Shown one piece after another: positions 36,269 to 45,031 of a stretch of DNA of 64,000 nucleotides (the first letter of the stretch is position 1; every line of letters begins with the position of its first letter). A model generated the notes under the pieces. It was given only the letters and a program-made list of their open reading frames with translations. It did not search any database and was not told the origin of the DNA. A program made the position numbers and the translations under genes. The DNA lies in NCBI GenBank assembly GCA_016715365.1, contig JADKAM010000001.1:1178001-1242000 (forward strand), given 5' to 3'. Origin of the DNA: Chitinophagaceae bacterium. Its GTDB lineage: Bacteria > Bacteroidota > Bacteroidia > Chitinophagales > Chitinophagaceae.

Positions 36269-36461
36269 GGTGATGCTTTTTAGTGATGGATGAAATTAAC
36301 GACAAAAGGGGTGCCGGGAATTAATTAAAGCAGGAGCAGTGCAACAGTTTGAAAAACTGTCAGGTTCAGGGTAGCTTTGCTCTGCCATAGCGGCTACAAA
36401 ATGGCGATGGAAAAGATATTTTAGTCAGTTGAGTTTTATATATGGCCGGATGAAATTATGA

Positions 36462-37025
36462 TTAAACCGCCATGATCTCTTTTTCTTTTGCTTCCAGGTG
36501 CTTTTCTACAAGTGATATATATTTATCAGTTAAATCCTGGGCTTCTTTTTCGGCATCTTTGCTTATATCTTCACTCAGGCCGTCTTTCTGCATTTTCTTT
36601 ATTACTTCAATACTATCACGGCGTATGTTTCTAATGGCAATTTTTGCATGTTCACCTTCTGCATTACATCTTTTAACCAGTTCTTTTCTTCTTTCTTCGG
36701 TTAATGGCGGTAAAAACAGGCGGATGATATTGCCGTCGTTTTGCGGGTTAATTCCAATATTGGCCATGGTTATAGCCCTTTCAATTGGCGCCAGCATATT
36801 TTTCTCCCAGGGTTGAACAGAGATGGTACGGGCATCTAAAACAGAAATGTTTGCAATCTGATTAATGGCTGTAGGGTTGCCATAATAATCTGCCACGATG
36901 CCATCCAGCATGGTGGGATTTGCTTTTCCTGCACGTATTTTAACCAACTCTGCTTCCAGGTGATTTAGAGCTTTTAGCATCGATCCGGCGGTATCACTTA
37001 TAACTGTATCTACTTCTGCTGACAT
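36462..37025 (-). CDS. frr: Ribosome recycling factor
   Basis: Frr splits the post-termination ribosome together with EF-G. The 187-residue protein is the standard length, with the helical domain starting MSAEVDTVISDTAGSMLKALNHLEAELVKIRAGKANP and ending in the RRDSIEVIKKMQKDGLSEDISKDAEKEAQDLTDKYI helix. A TAGCTTTG box on the minus strand (37055-37048) lies 22 nt upstream. The usual pyrH neighbour is not present. Confidence 0.97.
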   Translation of the reverse strand: MSAEVDTVISDTAGSMLKALNHLEAELVKIRAGKANPTMLDGIVADYYGNPTAINQIANISVLDARTISVQPWEKNMLAPIERAITMANIGINPQNDGNIIRLFLPPLTEERRKELVKRCNAEGEHAKIAIRNIRRDSIEVIKKMQKDGLSEDISKDAEKEAQDLTDKYISLVEKHLEAKEKEIMAV

Positions 37026-37047
37026 AATTTGAAATATTGATTGGCTG

Positions 37048-37055
37048 CAAAGCTA
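37048..37055 (-). promoter_or_regulatory. TAnnTTTG box of frr
   Basis: TAGCTTTG reads on the minus strand 22 nt before the frr ATG; no TTG at a suitable -33 distance. Moderate evidence only. Confidence 0.35.
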
Positions 37056-37149
37056 TAAAAAAAGGTGCTTATATTTTGTTTAGCTTCAAACGAATATAGT
37101 TATAAACGTTAAATTTTGTTGTAAACAATTGTAAAGAGAGACTGGAAAA

Positions 37150-38274
37150 TTAATCCGCGTCTACGGTTTCACCGGCAAGTTTAAAAATCTTGTGGGTTTT
37201 GATGATCTCGGTTTTTGGAACCTTGCGGGCAAATACATTTTTATTTTTAGGGCGGCTGTAATAAATAATACCGATAAAAATAAAAGCCGATAACAGGAGA
37301 ATCCCCAGTACGGTCGTTGTACCCCAGCTACGCATAAAAAATGCCATGGCAATAAAAGTAATATTAACCAACACGCAGGTAATGGTTACCATGCGGTGGC
37401 TTAAACCCAGGTCAAGTAAAAAGTGATGAACGTGTGTTCTGTCGGGGCTGAAAGGGGAACGGCGCTGCATAATGCGTAAACCAAAAACACGTAGTGTATC
37501 AAAAAGCGGAATCATTAATATAGAAAAACCAATAGCAGGTGCCGATTCTATCGGAAAATTGGAGGCTGTGTTGCCTGCAATTTCAATGAATTTTATTACC
37601 AGGATAGAGTTTATCAGGCCCAGTAAAAGTGAACCGGTATCACCCATAAATATTTTAGCGGGCGAAAAATTGTAAATCAAAAAACCAATGATACTGCCTG
37701 CAAGCGCAAAAGCCATAACAGCATAGGTTAATTGACCTGCATAAAAAAAGTAGGTGCCAAAAACAAGCGTGGTAAGTAGCCCAAGACTTCCGGCCAATCC
37801 ATCAACCCCGTCAATCAGGTTAAAAGAGTTGGTAATTACAATTATGGTAAAAAGAGAAATTATAATGCTGGTAGTATGTGGTATTTCATAAACACCCAAA
37901 AATCCGTGAAAATTGTCGATATGTATACCTCCGAATTTAATAATGATACCAGCTGCAATTAACTGACCTATAAATTTTTTACTGGCCGATAAAATGAGTA
38001 TATCATCTTTAATGCCAAGGAAAAAAATAACCGTTGCCGCAGCAACAAAATATTGAAGATTGAATGTAAAACCCGGGGGAACACCCATTAAAGTTGCAAT
38101 TATAAAACCGGCAAAAATGCCCAAACCGCCTAGTGTAGGAATAACATTTTTATGAACCTTGCGTTCGTCAGGCTCATCAAACAGCTTTTTATCTTTAGCA
38201 ACCTGTATAATAACGGGAATAGCGAAAAAAGTGATGAGAAAAGCTAAACCCGAACTTAATAGAATATAATTCAT
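37150..38274 (-). CDS. WecA/MraY-family undecaprenyl-phosphate sugar-1-phosphate transferase
   Basis: A polytopic enzyme of glycosyltransferase family 4 (374 residues from ATG 38274). Motifs are clear: DEPDERKVHKNVIPTLGGLG near the N-terminus, NLIDGVDGLAGSLG, FMGDTGSLLLG and HVHHFLLDLGLSHR. It attaches a UDP-sugar (typically GlcNAc-1-P) to undecaprenyl phosphate to start polysaccharide or teichoic-acid-like synthesis; it is not MraY, which has a different C-terminal pattern. A TACTTTTG box on the minus strand (38314-38307) is upstream. Confidence 0.92.
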   Translation of the reverse strand: MNYILLSSGLAFLITFFAIPVIIQVAKDKKLFDEPDERKVHKNVIPTLGGLGIFAGFIIATLMGVPPGFTFNLQYFVAAATVIFFLGIKDDILILSASKKFIGQLIAAGIIIKFGGIHIDNFHGFLGVYEIPHTTSIIISLFTIIVITNSFNLIDGVDGLAGSLGLLTTLVFGTYFFYAGQLTYAVMAFALAGSIIGFLIYNFSPAKIFMGDTGSLLLGLINSILVIKFIEIAGNTASNFPIESAPAIGFSILMIPLFDTLRVFGLRIMQRRSPFSPDRTHVHHFLLDLGLSHRMVTITCVLVNITFIAMAFFMRSWGTTTVLGILLLSAFIFIGIIYYSRPKNKNVFARKVPKTEIIKTHKIFKLAGETVDAD

Positions 38275-38306
38275 TACTATAATTTGTTTCAGCAACTTTT
38301 ACAAAG

Positions 38307-38314
38307 CAAAAGTA
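38307..38314 (-). promoter_or_regulatory. TAnnTTTG box of the WecA-like gene
   Basis: TACTTTTG on the minus strand 32 nt before the ATG at 38274. The rest of the interval 38275-38575 is AT-rich; it holds this box and, on the other strand, the transketolase promoter, and no gene. Confidence 0.35.
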
Positions 38315-38480
38315 TTAAATATGTTCCGAGGATAAAAACTTATAATCAGATATTAAGACTCATTTTACTCTAAAATGGATGCCTGATATATGATTATTTA
38401 TTTTTTAAGTTATTTATCAGTTTAATAACGCCTTTTTTTTCAACTTATTATCAAATTTTGGGGCTGTTTACCTTTTTACT

Positions 38481-38511
38481 TTGCTTGTAATACGATTTTA
38501 AAGTAGGTTTG
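38481..38511 (+). promoter_or_regulatory. Promoter of the transketolase gene
   Basis: TTG (38481-38483), a 20-nt spacer and TAGGTTTG (38504-38511) match both parts of the Bacteroides-type promoter. The start codon is 64 nt further, leaving a 5' leader of roughly 60 nt. Confidence 0.6.
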
Positions 38512-38575
38512 CAGCAAAACTCACATTTTACCGGAATTTGACTGATTATATTCACTAAAGATCAAGATACTTACA

Positions 38576-39409
38576 ATGAATAGTTTAAAAGATATAGCAA
38601 CACAAATACGCAGAGATATAGTAAGAATGGTGCATGCCGTACAGAGCGGGCATCCGGGCGGCTCATTGGGTTGTACCGAGTATTTAACGGCTTTGTATTT
38701 TGATGTGATGAAACACGATCCAAAGTTTAATATGGACGGCATTGGAGAAGACCTTTTCTTCCTGAGTAACGGGCATATTTCGCCGGTTTTTTACAGCGTA
38801 TTGGCACGTAGCGGCTATTTCCCCATTCAGGAATTAAGCACTTTCAGAAAATTAAATACACGCCTGCAGGGGCACCCTACCACCCATGAGCATTTACCAG
38901 GCGTTCGTATTGCCAGCGGTTCATTGGGGCAGGGCATGAGTGTAGCCGTGGGCGCAGCTTTGGCTAAAAAACTGAATAACGATACTAATATTGTTTTCTC
39001 CTTACATGGCGATGGAGAACTGGATGAAGGGCAAAACTGGGAAGCCATTATGTTTGCAGCACACAAAAAAGTAGACAATCTGATTGCTACCATTGACTGG
39101 AATGGCCAGCAGATTGACGGGTCAACAAATTCAGTAATGAGCCTGGGTAATTTAAAAGCCAAATTTGAAGCTTTTGATTGGCAGGTACTGGAAATGGATG
39201 GTAATGATATGGATGCGGTTGTTGCCGGATTAAATAATGCCAAAACTTTTGTTGGCAAGGGTAAACCCATTGTTATTTTAATGAAGACAGAAATGGGCAA
39301 GGGCATAGATTTTATGGAAGGCAGCCACGAATGGCACGGCATTGCACCCAATGATGAGCAACTGCAAAAAGCCCTGGCACAATTGCCAGAAACTTTAGGC
39401 GATTACTAA
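38576..39409 (+). CDS. Transketolase N-terminal (thiamine diphosphate-binding) subunit
   Basis: A 277-residue protein equal to the pyrophosphate-binding half of transketolase: SGHPGGSLGCTEYLTALYFD, SLGQGMSVAVGAALA and the GDGELDEGQNWEAIMFA motif with Mg/thiamine diphosphate ligands, then IDWNGQQIDGSTNSV. Split transketolases need a separate C-terminal subunit encoded usually just downstream. Here the next gene is an unrelated MBL-fold protein, so the partner is elsewhere or absent. Its promoter and leader are visible at 38481-38511. Confidence 0.92.
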   Translation: MNSLKDIATQIRRDIVRMVHAVQSGHPGGSLGCTEYLTALYFDVMKHDPKFNMDGIGEDLFFLSNGHISPVFYSVLARSGYFPIQELSTFRKLNTRLQGHPTTHEHLPGVRIASGSLGQGMSVAVGAALAKKLNNDTNIVFSLHGDGELDEGQNWEAIMFAAHKKVDNLIATIDWNGQQIDGSTNSVMSLGNLKAKFEAFDWQVLEMDGNDMDAVVAGLNNAKTFVGKGKPIVILMKTEMGKGIDFMEGSHEWHGIAPNDEQLQKALAQLPETLGDY

Positions 39410-39467
39410 TAAAACACCTCTGTAATTCAGCAGAGTCTAAAGTTCTCCCTCCAAGGGGGGTTTGGGT

Positions 39468-40214
39468 ATGAAAATAATTCCACTCAGCGAAGGAGCTTTT
39501 ACCATTGATGCCACCAAACAATTTGTATCGTTTGATACGGATAAAGACGACCTGCAGCAACGTCCCCTCGGCAGTTTGCTGGTTGAAATACAGCCCTTCG
39601 TTATTATTACTTCAAAAGATGTGATCTTACTCGATACAGGGCTTGGCTTTAATGTGCCTGACGGCAGTTTGCAAATTCATCAGAATTTACTGAATAACGG
39701 TATTGGTCCCATGGAAGTAACTAAAGTATTGCTAAGCCATTTACATAAAGACCATAGCGGCGGTGTAAGCAAGGAAGATAAAATACTGAACCAGAAGTTC
39801 ATGAGTTTTCCCAATGCTGAATACTATGTAAACAAAGATGAGTTTGATTTTGCGATGGCAAAGGGTAAACCATCTTATACACCAACCGAGTTTGAAATAT
39901 TGGGCCAGACTGACCAGGTTATTTTTACACAAGGCAATGGAATGATCGGTGATTATATTAAGTACGAAGTAACCGGTGCCCACTGTCCCTTTCACCAGGT
40001 ATTCTGGATTGAAGAAGACGGACAAAAAATATTTTTTGGTGCCGATGTGGCCCCGCAGTTACAGCAAATGAAAAACAAGTTTATTGCCAAGTACGATTTT
40101 GACGGCCGCAAATGTATGGAGCTGCGCCAGCAATGGTGGGAGCAGGGTGAGAAAGAAAAATGGACCTTTTTATTTTACCATGATATAAAAACGCCGGTGT
40201 ACTCTTTCGTTTAA
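39468..40214 (+). CDS. MBL fold metallo-hydrolase
   Basis: A 248-residue metallo-beta-lactamase fold hydrolase from ATG 39468 (a TTG two codons earlier is the alternative). The metal-binding motif is SHLHKDHSGG near residues 84-93, with later ligands in GAHCPFHQV and GADVAPQL. Unlike the gene at 15.2 kb it has no repeat insertion. The substrate is unknown. Its stop codon is part of the left arm of the following palindrome. Confidence 0.88.
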   Translation: MKIIPLSEGAFTIDATKQFVSFDTDKDDLQQRPLGSLLVEIQPFVIITSKDVILLDTGLGFNVPDGSLQIHQNLLNNGIGPMEVTKVLLSHLHKDHSGGVSKEDKILNQKFMSFPNAEYYVNKDEFDFAMAKGKPSYTPTEFEILGQTDQVIFTQGNGMIGDYIKYEVTGAHCPFHQVFWIEEDGQKIFFGADVAPQLQQMKNKFIAKYDFDGRKCMELRQQWWEQGEKEKWTFLFYHDIKTPVYSFV

Positions 40215-40293
40215 AGGTTTAAATCATTTCAAGGTTAAAAGGTTCCTTTAAAGCTGAACTATTAACGTCTTAAACCATTAAACGACTTAAACG
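40208..40293 (+). repeat. GTTTAA-type palindromic repeat region
   Basis: The ends CGTTTAA (40208-40214, which includes the TAA stop of the MBL gene) and TTAAACG (40287-40293) are complementary. Between them are several GGTTTAA/GGTTAAA-like units on the left and TTAAAC/TTAACG units on the right. The arms match less precisely than in the other elements. Confidence 0.5.
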
Positions 40294-40309
40294 AATTCTT
40301 CTCTCAAAC

Positions 40310-40340
40310 AAAAAAAGCTGTTACAAACGTAACAGCCTTT
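40310..40340 (-). terminator. Terminator after atpH
   Basis: Stem AGCTGTTAC/GTAACAGC(C) with loop AAAC; on the minus strand it is followed by TTTTTTTG. It lies 23 bp after the atpH stop and closes the ATP synthase gene row before any alpha or gamma subunit gene. Confidence 0.85.
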
Positions 40341-40362
40341 CAAAACTTCTTATATATTTCTC

Positions 40363-40929
40363 TTACCTTATTCTGTGCAGATAATCATTATTCATAAACT
40401 GCTTATGAATATCTTTCAGGTCTCTTAAAATGCTGGCGTCCACCAATGTTCCAGATGTTTCCAGTAAAAATCCACCGATCAATTCGTTGTTCACTGCTGT
40501 TTCTACTTCAAATGTTTGTCCGGCAGTTGCAGTGGCTTTTACATTGGCCATGATGGCATTCAGCATATCATCGGTAATGGGGTCGGCTGTGGTAATTTTT
40601 ACTTTATGAATATTACGTAATGCATTAAACTGGTCAATATAAGTAGTTGCAATTTCTGGCAGGTTTGTTTCTCTGGCCTTACGTACCAGCAATTGTATAA
40701 AAGCGCTGGTAAGCGTGCTTACTCTTTCTTTGGTGATAGATTCAATGATCTTTCCTTTGGCAGTTGGCTTAATAACCGGGCTGCGCAGCATGTTCACAAA
40801 ATCAGGGTTGCTTTTGCAGATGCTGTGTAGCCATTTCATATCGGCATATACGGCATCTACCTGGTTTTGTTCTGTTGCCAGATCCAGTAAACTTTTTGCG
40901 TAACGGCCTGCTAAACGTGGATTGTTCAT
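40363..40929 (-). CDS. atpH: ATP synthase F1 subunit delta
   Basis: The 188-residue delta subunit (ATG 40929; a TTG three codons earlier overlaps the palindrome) connects F1 to the b subunit stalk. Typical blocks: NPRLAGRYAKSLLDLATEQ at the N-terminus and the C-terminal NNELIGGFLLETSGTLVDASILRDL. Last gene of the row atpB-atpE-atpF-atpH; the normal continuation atpA-atpG is missing, and a strong terminator follows. Confidence 0.95.
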   Translation of the reverse strand: MNNPRLAGRYAKSLLDLATEQNQVDAVYADMKWLHSICKSNPDFVNMLRSPVIKPTAKGKIIESITKERVSTLTSAFIQLLVRKARETNLPEIATTYIDQFNALRNIHKVKITTADPITDDMLNAIMANVKATATAGQTFEVETAVNNELIGGFLLETSGTLVDASILRDLKDIHKQFMNNDYLHRIR

Positions 40930-40936
40930 TTTCTTC

Positions 40937-41010
40937 AATTATGAATGAAGAATTAAGAATTAAGAATTGAAGAGCAAACGCAGCTCATTCTTAATTTTTA
41001 ATTCATAATT
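40937..41010 (-). repeat. AATTAAG-type heptamer palindrome between atpF and atpH
   Basis: Arms 40937-40960 and 40987-41010 are reverse complements with 2 mismatches in 24. The left arm contains tandem AATTAAG heptamers, the same unit as at 18874-18904. The inner GAGC/GCTC adds to the stem. It directly abuts the stop codon of atpF and leaves 7 bp to the start of atpH. Confidence 0.8.
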
Positions 41011-41505
41011 TTAATTCAACTTTACTTCAGCAGCAAGTGTTTTAATGTAATTCTCCTGCTCTGCTTTGTTACTTAATTCTTTACGCAACACTTTTTCACT
41101 TACTTCCAGTACTAAGCTGCCAACCTGGTTTTTAATTTCAGTTAAAGCAGCCATTTTTTGATTTTGAATAGAAGCATGTGCCTCTGTGATGATCTTATTG
41201 GCCTGTACTTTGGCTTCTTCTTTGGCTTCAGAAATCATTTTATCTTTGGTTTCCTTAGCTTCTTTAAGCATGCTGGCTCTTTCTTCACGTGCCTGGGTAA
41301 GAATGGCTTCATTGTCATTCTTCATTTGTGCCATTTCAAGCTTAATTCTTTCGGCAGTAGCCAAAGAGTCAGCAATGTTTTTTTCTCTTGTCTGCAAACC
41401 GCCAATGATCATTGGCCATGCAAATTTTTTCAACAGAAAAAACACGATAAGGAAAGCTAAAAGCGTCCAGATAATAAGGCCAAAGGCCGGTGTTAATAAT
41501 TGCAT
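41011..41505 (-). CDS. atpF: ATP synthase F0 subunit b
   Basis: The 164-residue b subunit has one N-terminal transmembrane helix (residues about 3-25, FGLIIWTLLAFLIVFFLLKKFAW) and a long charged helix forming the peripheral stalk dimer. Ala/Glu/Lys-rich coiled coil throughout residues 35-150. It is preceded by a hairpin after atpE and followed by the palindrome. Confidence 0.95.
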   Translation of the reverse strand: MQLLTPAFGLIIWTLLAFLIVFFLLKKFAWPMIIGGLQTREKNIADSLATAERIKLEMAQMKNDNEAILTQAREERASMLKEAKETKDKMISEAKEEAKVQANKIITEAHASIQNQKMAALTEIKNQVGSLVLEVSEKVLRKELSNKAEQENYIKTLAAEVKLN

Positions 41506-41534
41506 TTTATAGTATTTATAAAATAAAAAATTCT

Positions 41535-41581
41535 GAAATAAAAATTACTGCATCCTCCGTCCTGTACTTTGGATGCAGTAA
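41535..41581 (-). terminator. Terminator-like hairpin between atpE and atpF
   Basis: Perfect 11-bp stem TTACTGCATCC (41545-41555) with GGATGCAGTAA (41571-41581). On the minus strand it is followed by TTTTTATTTC. It lies 7 bp after the atpE stop, inside the operon, where partial termination or RNA-end protection would raise subunit c over the stalk subunits. Confidence 0.7.
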
Positions 41582-41587
41582 AGGTTT

Positions 41588-41824
41588 TTAAAGCACCATA
41601 GCTAAGAAACCAATGATGATCGCAAATAACGCAGCTCCCTCAACCAAAGCGGCTGTAAGGATCATGTTACTACGGATGTCATTGATAGCTTCGGGTTGGC
41701 GGGCGATTGATTCCAATGCGCCTTTACCAATCTGGCCAATACCTACACCGGCTCCGATAGCACCCAGTCCGGCACCAATGGCACCACCTGCGTTAGCTAC
41801 TGCTTCTAATAAGAAAAAATTCAT
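41588..41824 (-). CDS. atpE: ATP synthase F0 subunit c
   Basis: The 78-residue c subunit forms the rotor ring. Two hydrophobic helices (about residues 11-34 and 54-76) flank the polar loop ARQPEAINDIRS. The ion-binding carboxylate is Glu62 (LVEGAALF), with no Ser/Thr next to it, so it fits proton rather than sodium specificity. Length is normal. Confidence 0.97.
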   Translation of the reverse strand: MNFFLLEAVANAGGAIGAGLGAIGAGVGIGQIGKGALESIARQPEAINDIRSNMILTAALVEGAALFAIIIGFLAMVL

Positions 41825-41859
41825 AATTGTGAATTTATGTTGGTTAAAAAAAACTTGTA

Positions 41860-43026
41860 TTAATGTGCTGCAACCGTATCATGTGCATGGTCGTCATGCC
41901 CGCCTTCAAAAGCCTGGCCAATGAATACTGCTGTTAATATGGTAAAGATAAAGGCCTGCAAAAACGCCACCAGTACCTCAATAAAATAAATGAAAATGGT
42001 AAATGCGATAGAGAACGGAGAAAAGCCCCAGCCTACATACTGGTTTAATGCCGCCATGATAAAGATGAGCGATATTAAGCAGATGATGAGGATGTGACCG
42101 GCTACCATGTTGGCAAATAACCTGATCATTAAGGCAAATGGTTTGGTGAATATGCCCAAAATTTCCACTGGTACCAGGATAACTTTAACCCATCCAGGAA
42201 CGCCCGGAGGATTAATGATGTGCATCCAGTAGTGTTTATTACTACTGAACAGGATTACTACAAATGAAATAATGGATAGAACAAAAGTAAAGGCAATATT
42301 GCCGGTAACATTTGCAGTGCCCGGTATTAAGCCAACAATATTATTGATTAGGATGAATAAAAATACGGTTAAGAGATAAGGCAGGTATTTATTGCTTTTG
42401 GCACCCAGGTTTGGTTTGGCAACTTCATCGTTTACAAAGTTCACAATGGTTTCCATGGTGTTTTGCATACCTTTTGGTGCTGATGTAATACCCTGGCCGG
42501 TGCCATATTTTTTTGCAACCCTGATAAGGATGATAACCAGCAAAGTAAGCGCCAGTAACATTTGTACCACGTTTCGGGTAAGAGAAATATCGTACACTTT
42601 TACCGATTCGTTTATTTTTCCGTTTTCATCAACCGGTACAATATGGCCCGCAGCATATTTGTTGCGGTCTAATTTTTCGGCATCAATCCTTTCGTTGGTT
42701 AACAGGGCGTAGCCGTCAACAACTTCGTGACCATGATGAAATGCTGAAGACATGAAGCATGAAAATCCTTTCTCTTTTGAGTATAAAATTACAGGGAGTG
42801 GGATGGTTGCATGATGCTTTTGGCCGTCGGCTCCCTCGTAAGTTAAAAAATGGAATTCGTGGGCATCCATGATATGGCCGAAGATGACTTCATTGGCATC
42901 AAAAATCTTTTCTTTTTTGGCAGGTTCTTCCACGGGATGGTGCTGGGCAAAAGATGCATTGAAAAAAAACACTAAACTTATGCTGAAAACCGCTACCAGT
43001 AATGATTTGATGCTCTTTGATGACAT
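41860..43026 (-). CDS. atpB: ATP synthase F0 subunit a
   Basis: Subunit a provides the proton channels. At 388 residues it is longer than the E. coli protein, as in other Bacteroidota, because of an N-terminal signal peptide (FSISLVFFFNASFA) and an extra periplasmic domain (to about residue 140). The conserved helix with the essential arginine is MIRLFANMVAGHILI (near residue 300). A TATCTTTG box on the minus strand (43054-43047) lies 20 nt upstream. Confidence 0.96.
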   Translation of the reverse strand: MSSKSIKSLLVAVFSISLVFFFNASFAQHHPVEEPAKKEKIFDANEVIFGHIMDAHEFHFLTYEGADGQKHHATIPLPVILYSKEKGFSCFMSSAFHHGHEVVDGYALLTNERIDAEKLDRNKYAAGHIVPVDENGKINESVKVYDISLTRNVVQMLLALTLLVIILIRVAKKYGTGQGITSAPKGMQNTMETIVNFVNDEVAKPNLGAKSNKYLPYLLTVFLFILINNIVGLIPGTANVTGNIAFTFVLSIISFVVILFSSNKHYWMHIINPPGVPGWVKVILVPVEILGIFTKPFALMIRLFANMVAGHILIICLISLIFIMAALNQYVGWGFSPFSIAFTIFIYFIEVLVAFLQAFIFTILTAVFIGQAFEGGHDDHAHDTVAAH

Positions 43027-43046
43027 AATATACCTGTAATTTGGCG

Positions 43047-43054
43047 CAAAGATA
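43047..43054 (-). promoter_or_regulatory. TAnnTTTG box of atpB
   Basis: TATCTTTG on the minus strand 20 nt before the atpB start; no clear -33 TTG. It is the only candidate promoter of the whole atpBEFH row. Confidence 0.4.
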
Positions 43055-43120
43055 AGGAGCAGGGGGGGAAATTAAAAATTGAGGAGGAAGAATTTAGAAA
43101 AATGACGGTATATTATGGAT

Positions 43121-44926
43121 TTACACCTGATTACCCTGCTTTTCAAACTGCATTTTGTGCAATTGGTAGTAAGATCCCTGTTTTTCCAGTAATTCATCAT
43201 GACTGCCAATTTCTATTATTTCGCCCTTATCAAGCACCATTATTTTATTGGCTTTGCGGATGGTAGATAAGCGGTGGGCAATTACAATAGAAGTACGGTT
43301 GGCAATCAGCTTGTCAATGGCGTGTTGTATCAATGCTTCACTTTCAGTATCAACAGATGAAGTGGCTTCGTCCAGTATTAAAATAGCAGGGTCGTACAAT
43401 AAAGCTCTTACAAAAGAAAGCAATTGCCGCTGGCCCAACGAAAGCGTAGCGCCTCGTTCCATTACATTATAATCATAGCCCCCGGGCAATTGCATTATAA
43501 GATCATGAATGCCGATCATTTTTGCGGCCCGTTCCAATTCTTCATCTTTTATAGCGGGGTTGCGGAGTGTAACATTATCTTTTACCGAGCCGCTGAAAAG
43601 GAAAACATCCTGCAATACCACGGCAATATTTGCTCTCAGGTCATCCAAACGAAAATCTTCAATATTGGTATCATCAATTTTGATGCTTCCTTTATTGATG
43701 TGATACAAACGGTTTAATAAACTGATGATGGATGTTTTACCGCTGCCTGTATGGCCAACTATGGCCAGTGTTTCGCCGGCTTTTAGTGTAAAGCTGATGT
43801 CTTTTAAAACATACTGCCCGTCTATATAAGCAAACCAGACTTTATCAAACTCAACCTTGCCTTTTAAGTGTTTTGTTTCAATATTGCCCTCATTGATGGT
43901 TGTATCCTCATTATCCAGCACTTTAAAAACCCGTTCGCTGGCAATCATGCCCATTTGCAGCACATTGAATTTATCTGCGATCACCCGCAGGGGCCTGAAA
44001 AGTAAATTCAAACAAAGAATAAATGCTGTGATTACACCGCCAACTTTTTCGGCCTGCTGATCATCAACCACATCTTTTGCTGCCCACCATACCAGCAGGC
44101 CTATCGATAAAGCCATCACCAGTTCCACCACCGGAAAAAAAACAGAGTAGGCAAAAATGGCTTTGATATTGGCATTGCGGTGTTCTTTATTAATGGTATT
44201 GAATTTTTTAAATTCTCTTTTCTCAGCCGCAAATGCCTGTATTACCGCCATGCCGGTAATATGCTCCTGCACAAATGCGTTTAAATTAGCAACCGCATTG
44301 CGAACCTGTATAAAAGATTTGTTTACACTTTCTTTAAAAAAATAAGTGGCCACAATTAAGACCGGAAAGGGCGCCAGGCATATGAGGGTTAATACCGGGC
44401 TCACAGAAAACATATAAGCCAATACAGAAATGATGGCCAACAGATCGGCAATAATGGGTATCAATCCATCACTGAAAATGTCGTTGATGGATTCAATGTC
44501 GTTGATGGTACGGGTAGTAAGTGTGCCAATGGGTGTTTTATCGTACTGCGATAAATTAAGATGAAGAATTTTTTTATAAGTGCTTACCCGCATATCTCTT
44601 ACCACACTTTGGCCCAATGAAGCAGTAAGAAAAGTAAAGAAGAACCGTAAGCCTGTTTCCAGCATCAGCAGTACCATCTGTATAATAGTTATCTCAATAA
44701 TAAAACCTCCGGGGCCGTTTATAAAATGAGATGCTGTGTTATTTTTTATGCCATCATTAATGGTAAGCTGAATAAGCATCGGCCGGAGTGGTGCAATACC
44801 CGCCAGTACAATAGCTAAAACCAGGGAGCCGTAAAATTTATTTTTATAAGGAGCTGCAAATTGAAACACCCTGCGCAATAATGAAAAATTGAATATTTTT
44901 CTTTTTGCCTTGGCTTGATCAGTCAT
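43121..44926 (-). CDS. MsbA-like ABC exporter (fused permease and ATPase)
   Basis: A 601-residue type IV ABC exporter: six transmembrane segments (about residues 25-330) followed by an ATPase domain with Walker A GHTGSGKTS (about 390), signature LSLGQRQ and Walker B AILILDEATSS. MsbA-type proteins flip lipid A or drugs; lipid A export is one possibility, but the family includes many exporters. A TATCTTTG box ends 4 nt before its ATG (minus strand 44938-44931). Confidence 0.92.
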   Translation of the reverse strand: MTDQAKAKRKIFNFSLLRRVFQFAAPYKNKFYGSLVLAIVLAGIAPLRPMLIQLTINDGIKNNTASHFINGPGGFIIEITIIQMVLLMLETGLRFFFTFLTASLGQSVVRDMRVSTYKKILHLNLSQYDKTPIGTLTTRTINDIESINDIFSDGLIPIIADLLAIISVLAYMFSVSPVLTLICLAPFPVLIVATYFFKESVNKSFIQVRNAVANLNAFVQEHITGMAVIQAFAAEKREFKKFNTINKEHRNANIKAIFAYSVFFPVVELVMALSIGLLVWWAAKDVVDDQQAEKVGGVITAFILCLNLLFRPLRVIADKFNVLQMGMIASERVFKVLDNEDTTINEGNIETKHLKGKVEFDKVWFAYIDGQYVLKDISFTLKAGETLAIVGHTGSGKTSIISLLNRLYHINKGSIKIDDTNIEDFRLDDLRANIAVVLQDVFLFSGSVKDNVTLRNPAIKDEELERAAKMIGIHDLIMQLPGGYDYNVMERGATLSLGQRQLLSFVRALLYDPAILILDEATSSVDTESEALIQHAIDKLIANRTSIVIAHRLSTIRKANKIMVLDKGEIIEIGSHDELLEKQGSYYQLHKMQFEKQGNQV

Positions 44927-44930
44927 GCTG

Positions 44931-44938
44931 CAAAGATA
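44931..44938 (-). promoter_or_regulatory. TAnnTTTG box of the ABC exporter gene
   Basis: TATCTTTG (minus strand) followed by CAGC and ATG. This spacing again implies an mRNA with no or almost no leader. Confidence 0.4.
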
Positions 44939-45031
44939 GAAGATGGTATTGAGTTTTCTGTTTGGCGTTTTGGATTCAGCTAAACGAAGTATGCAGCTAC
45001 CAGGTTATTTAATCGTTCATTTACAAATGGC

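Noticed and set aside
36344..36360. Perfect 7-bp hairpin ACAGTTT-GAA-AAACTGT in the gap before frr
   Set aside because: No T-run and no gene context; likely chance.
23169..38846. A 17-nt match (gaattaagcactttcag) between the region after leuS and the transketolase gene
   Set aside because: Short, one copy lies in conserved coding sequence (ELSTFRK), and there is no flanking similarity.
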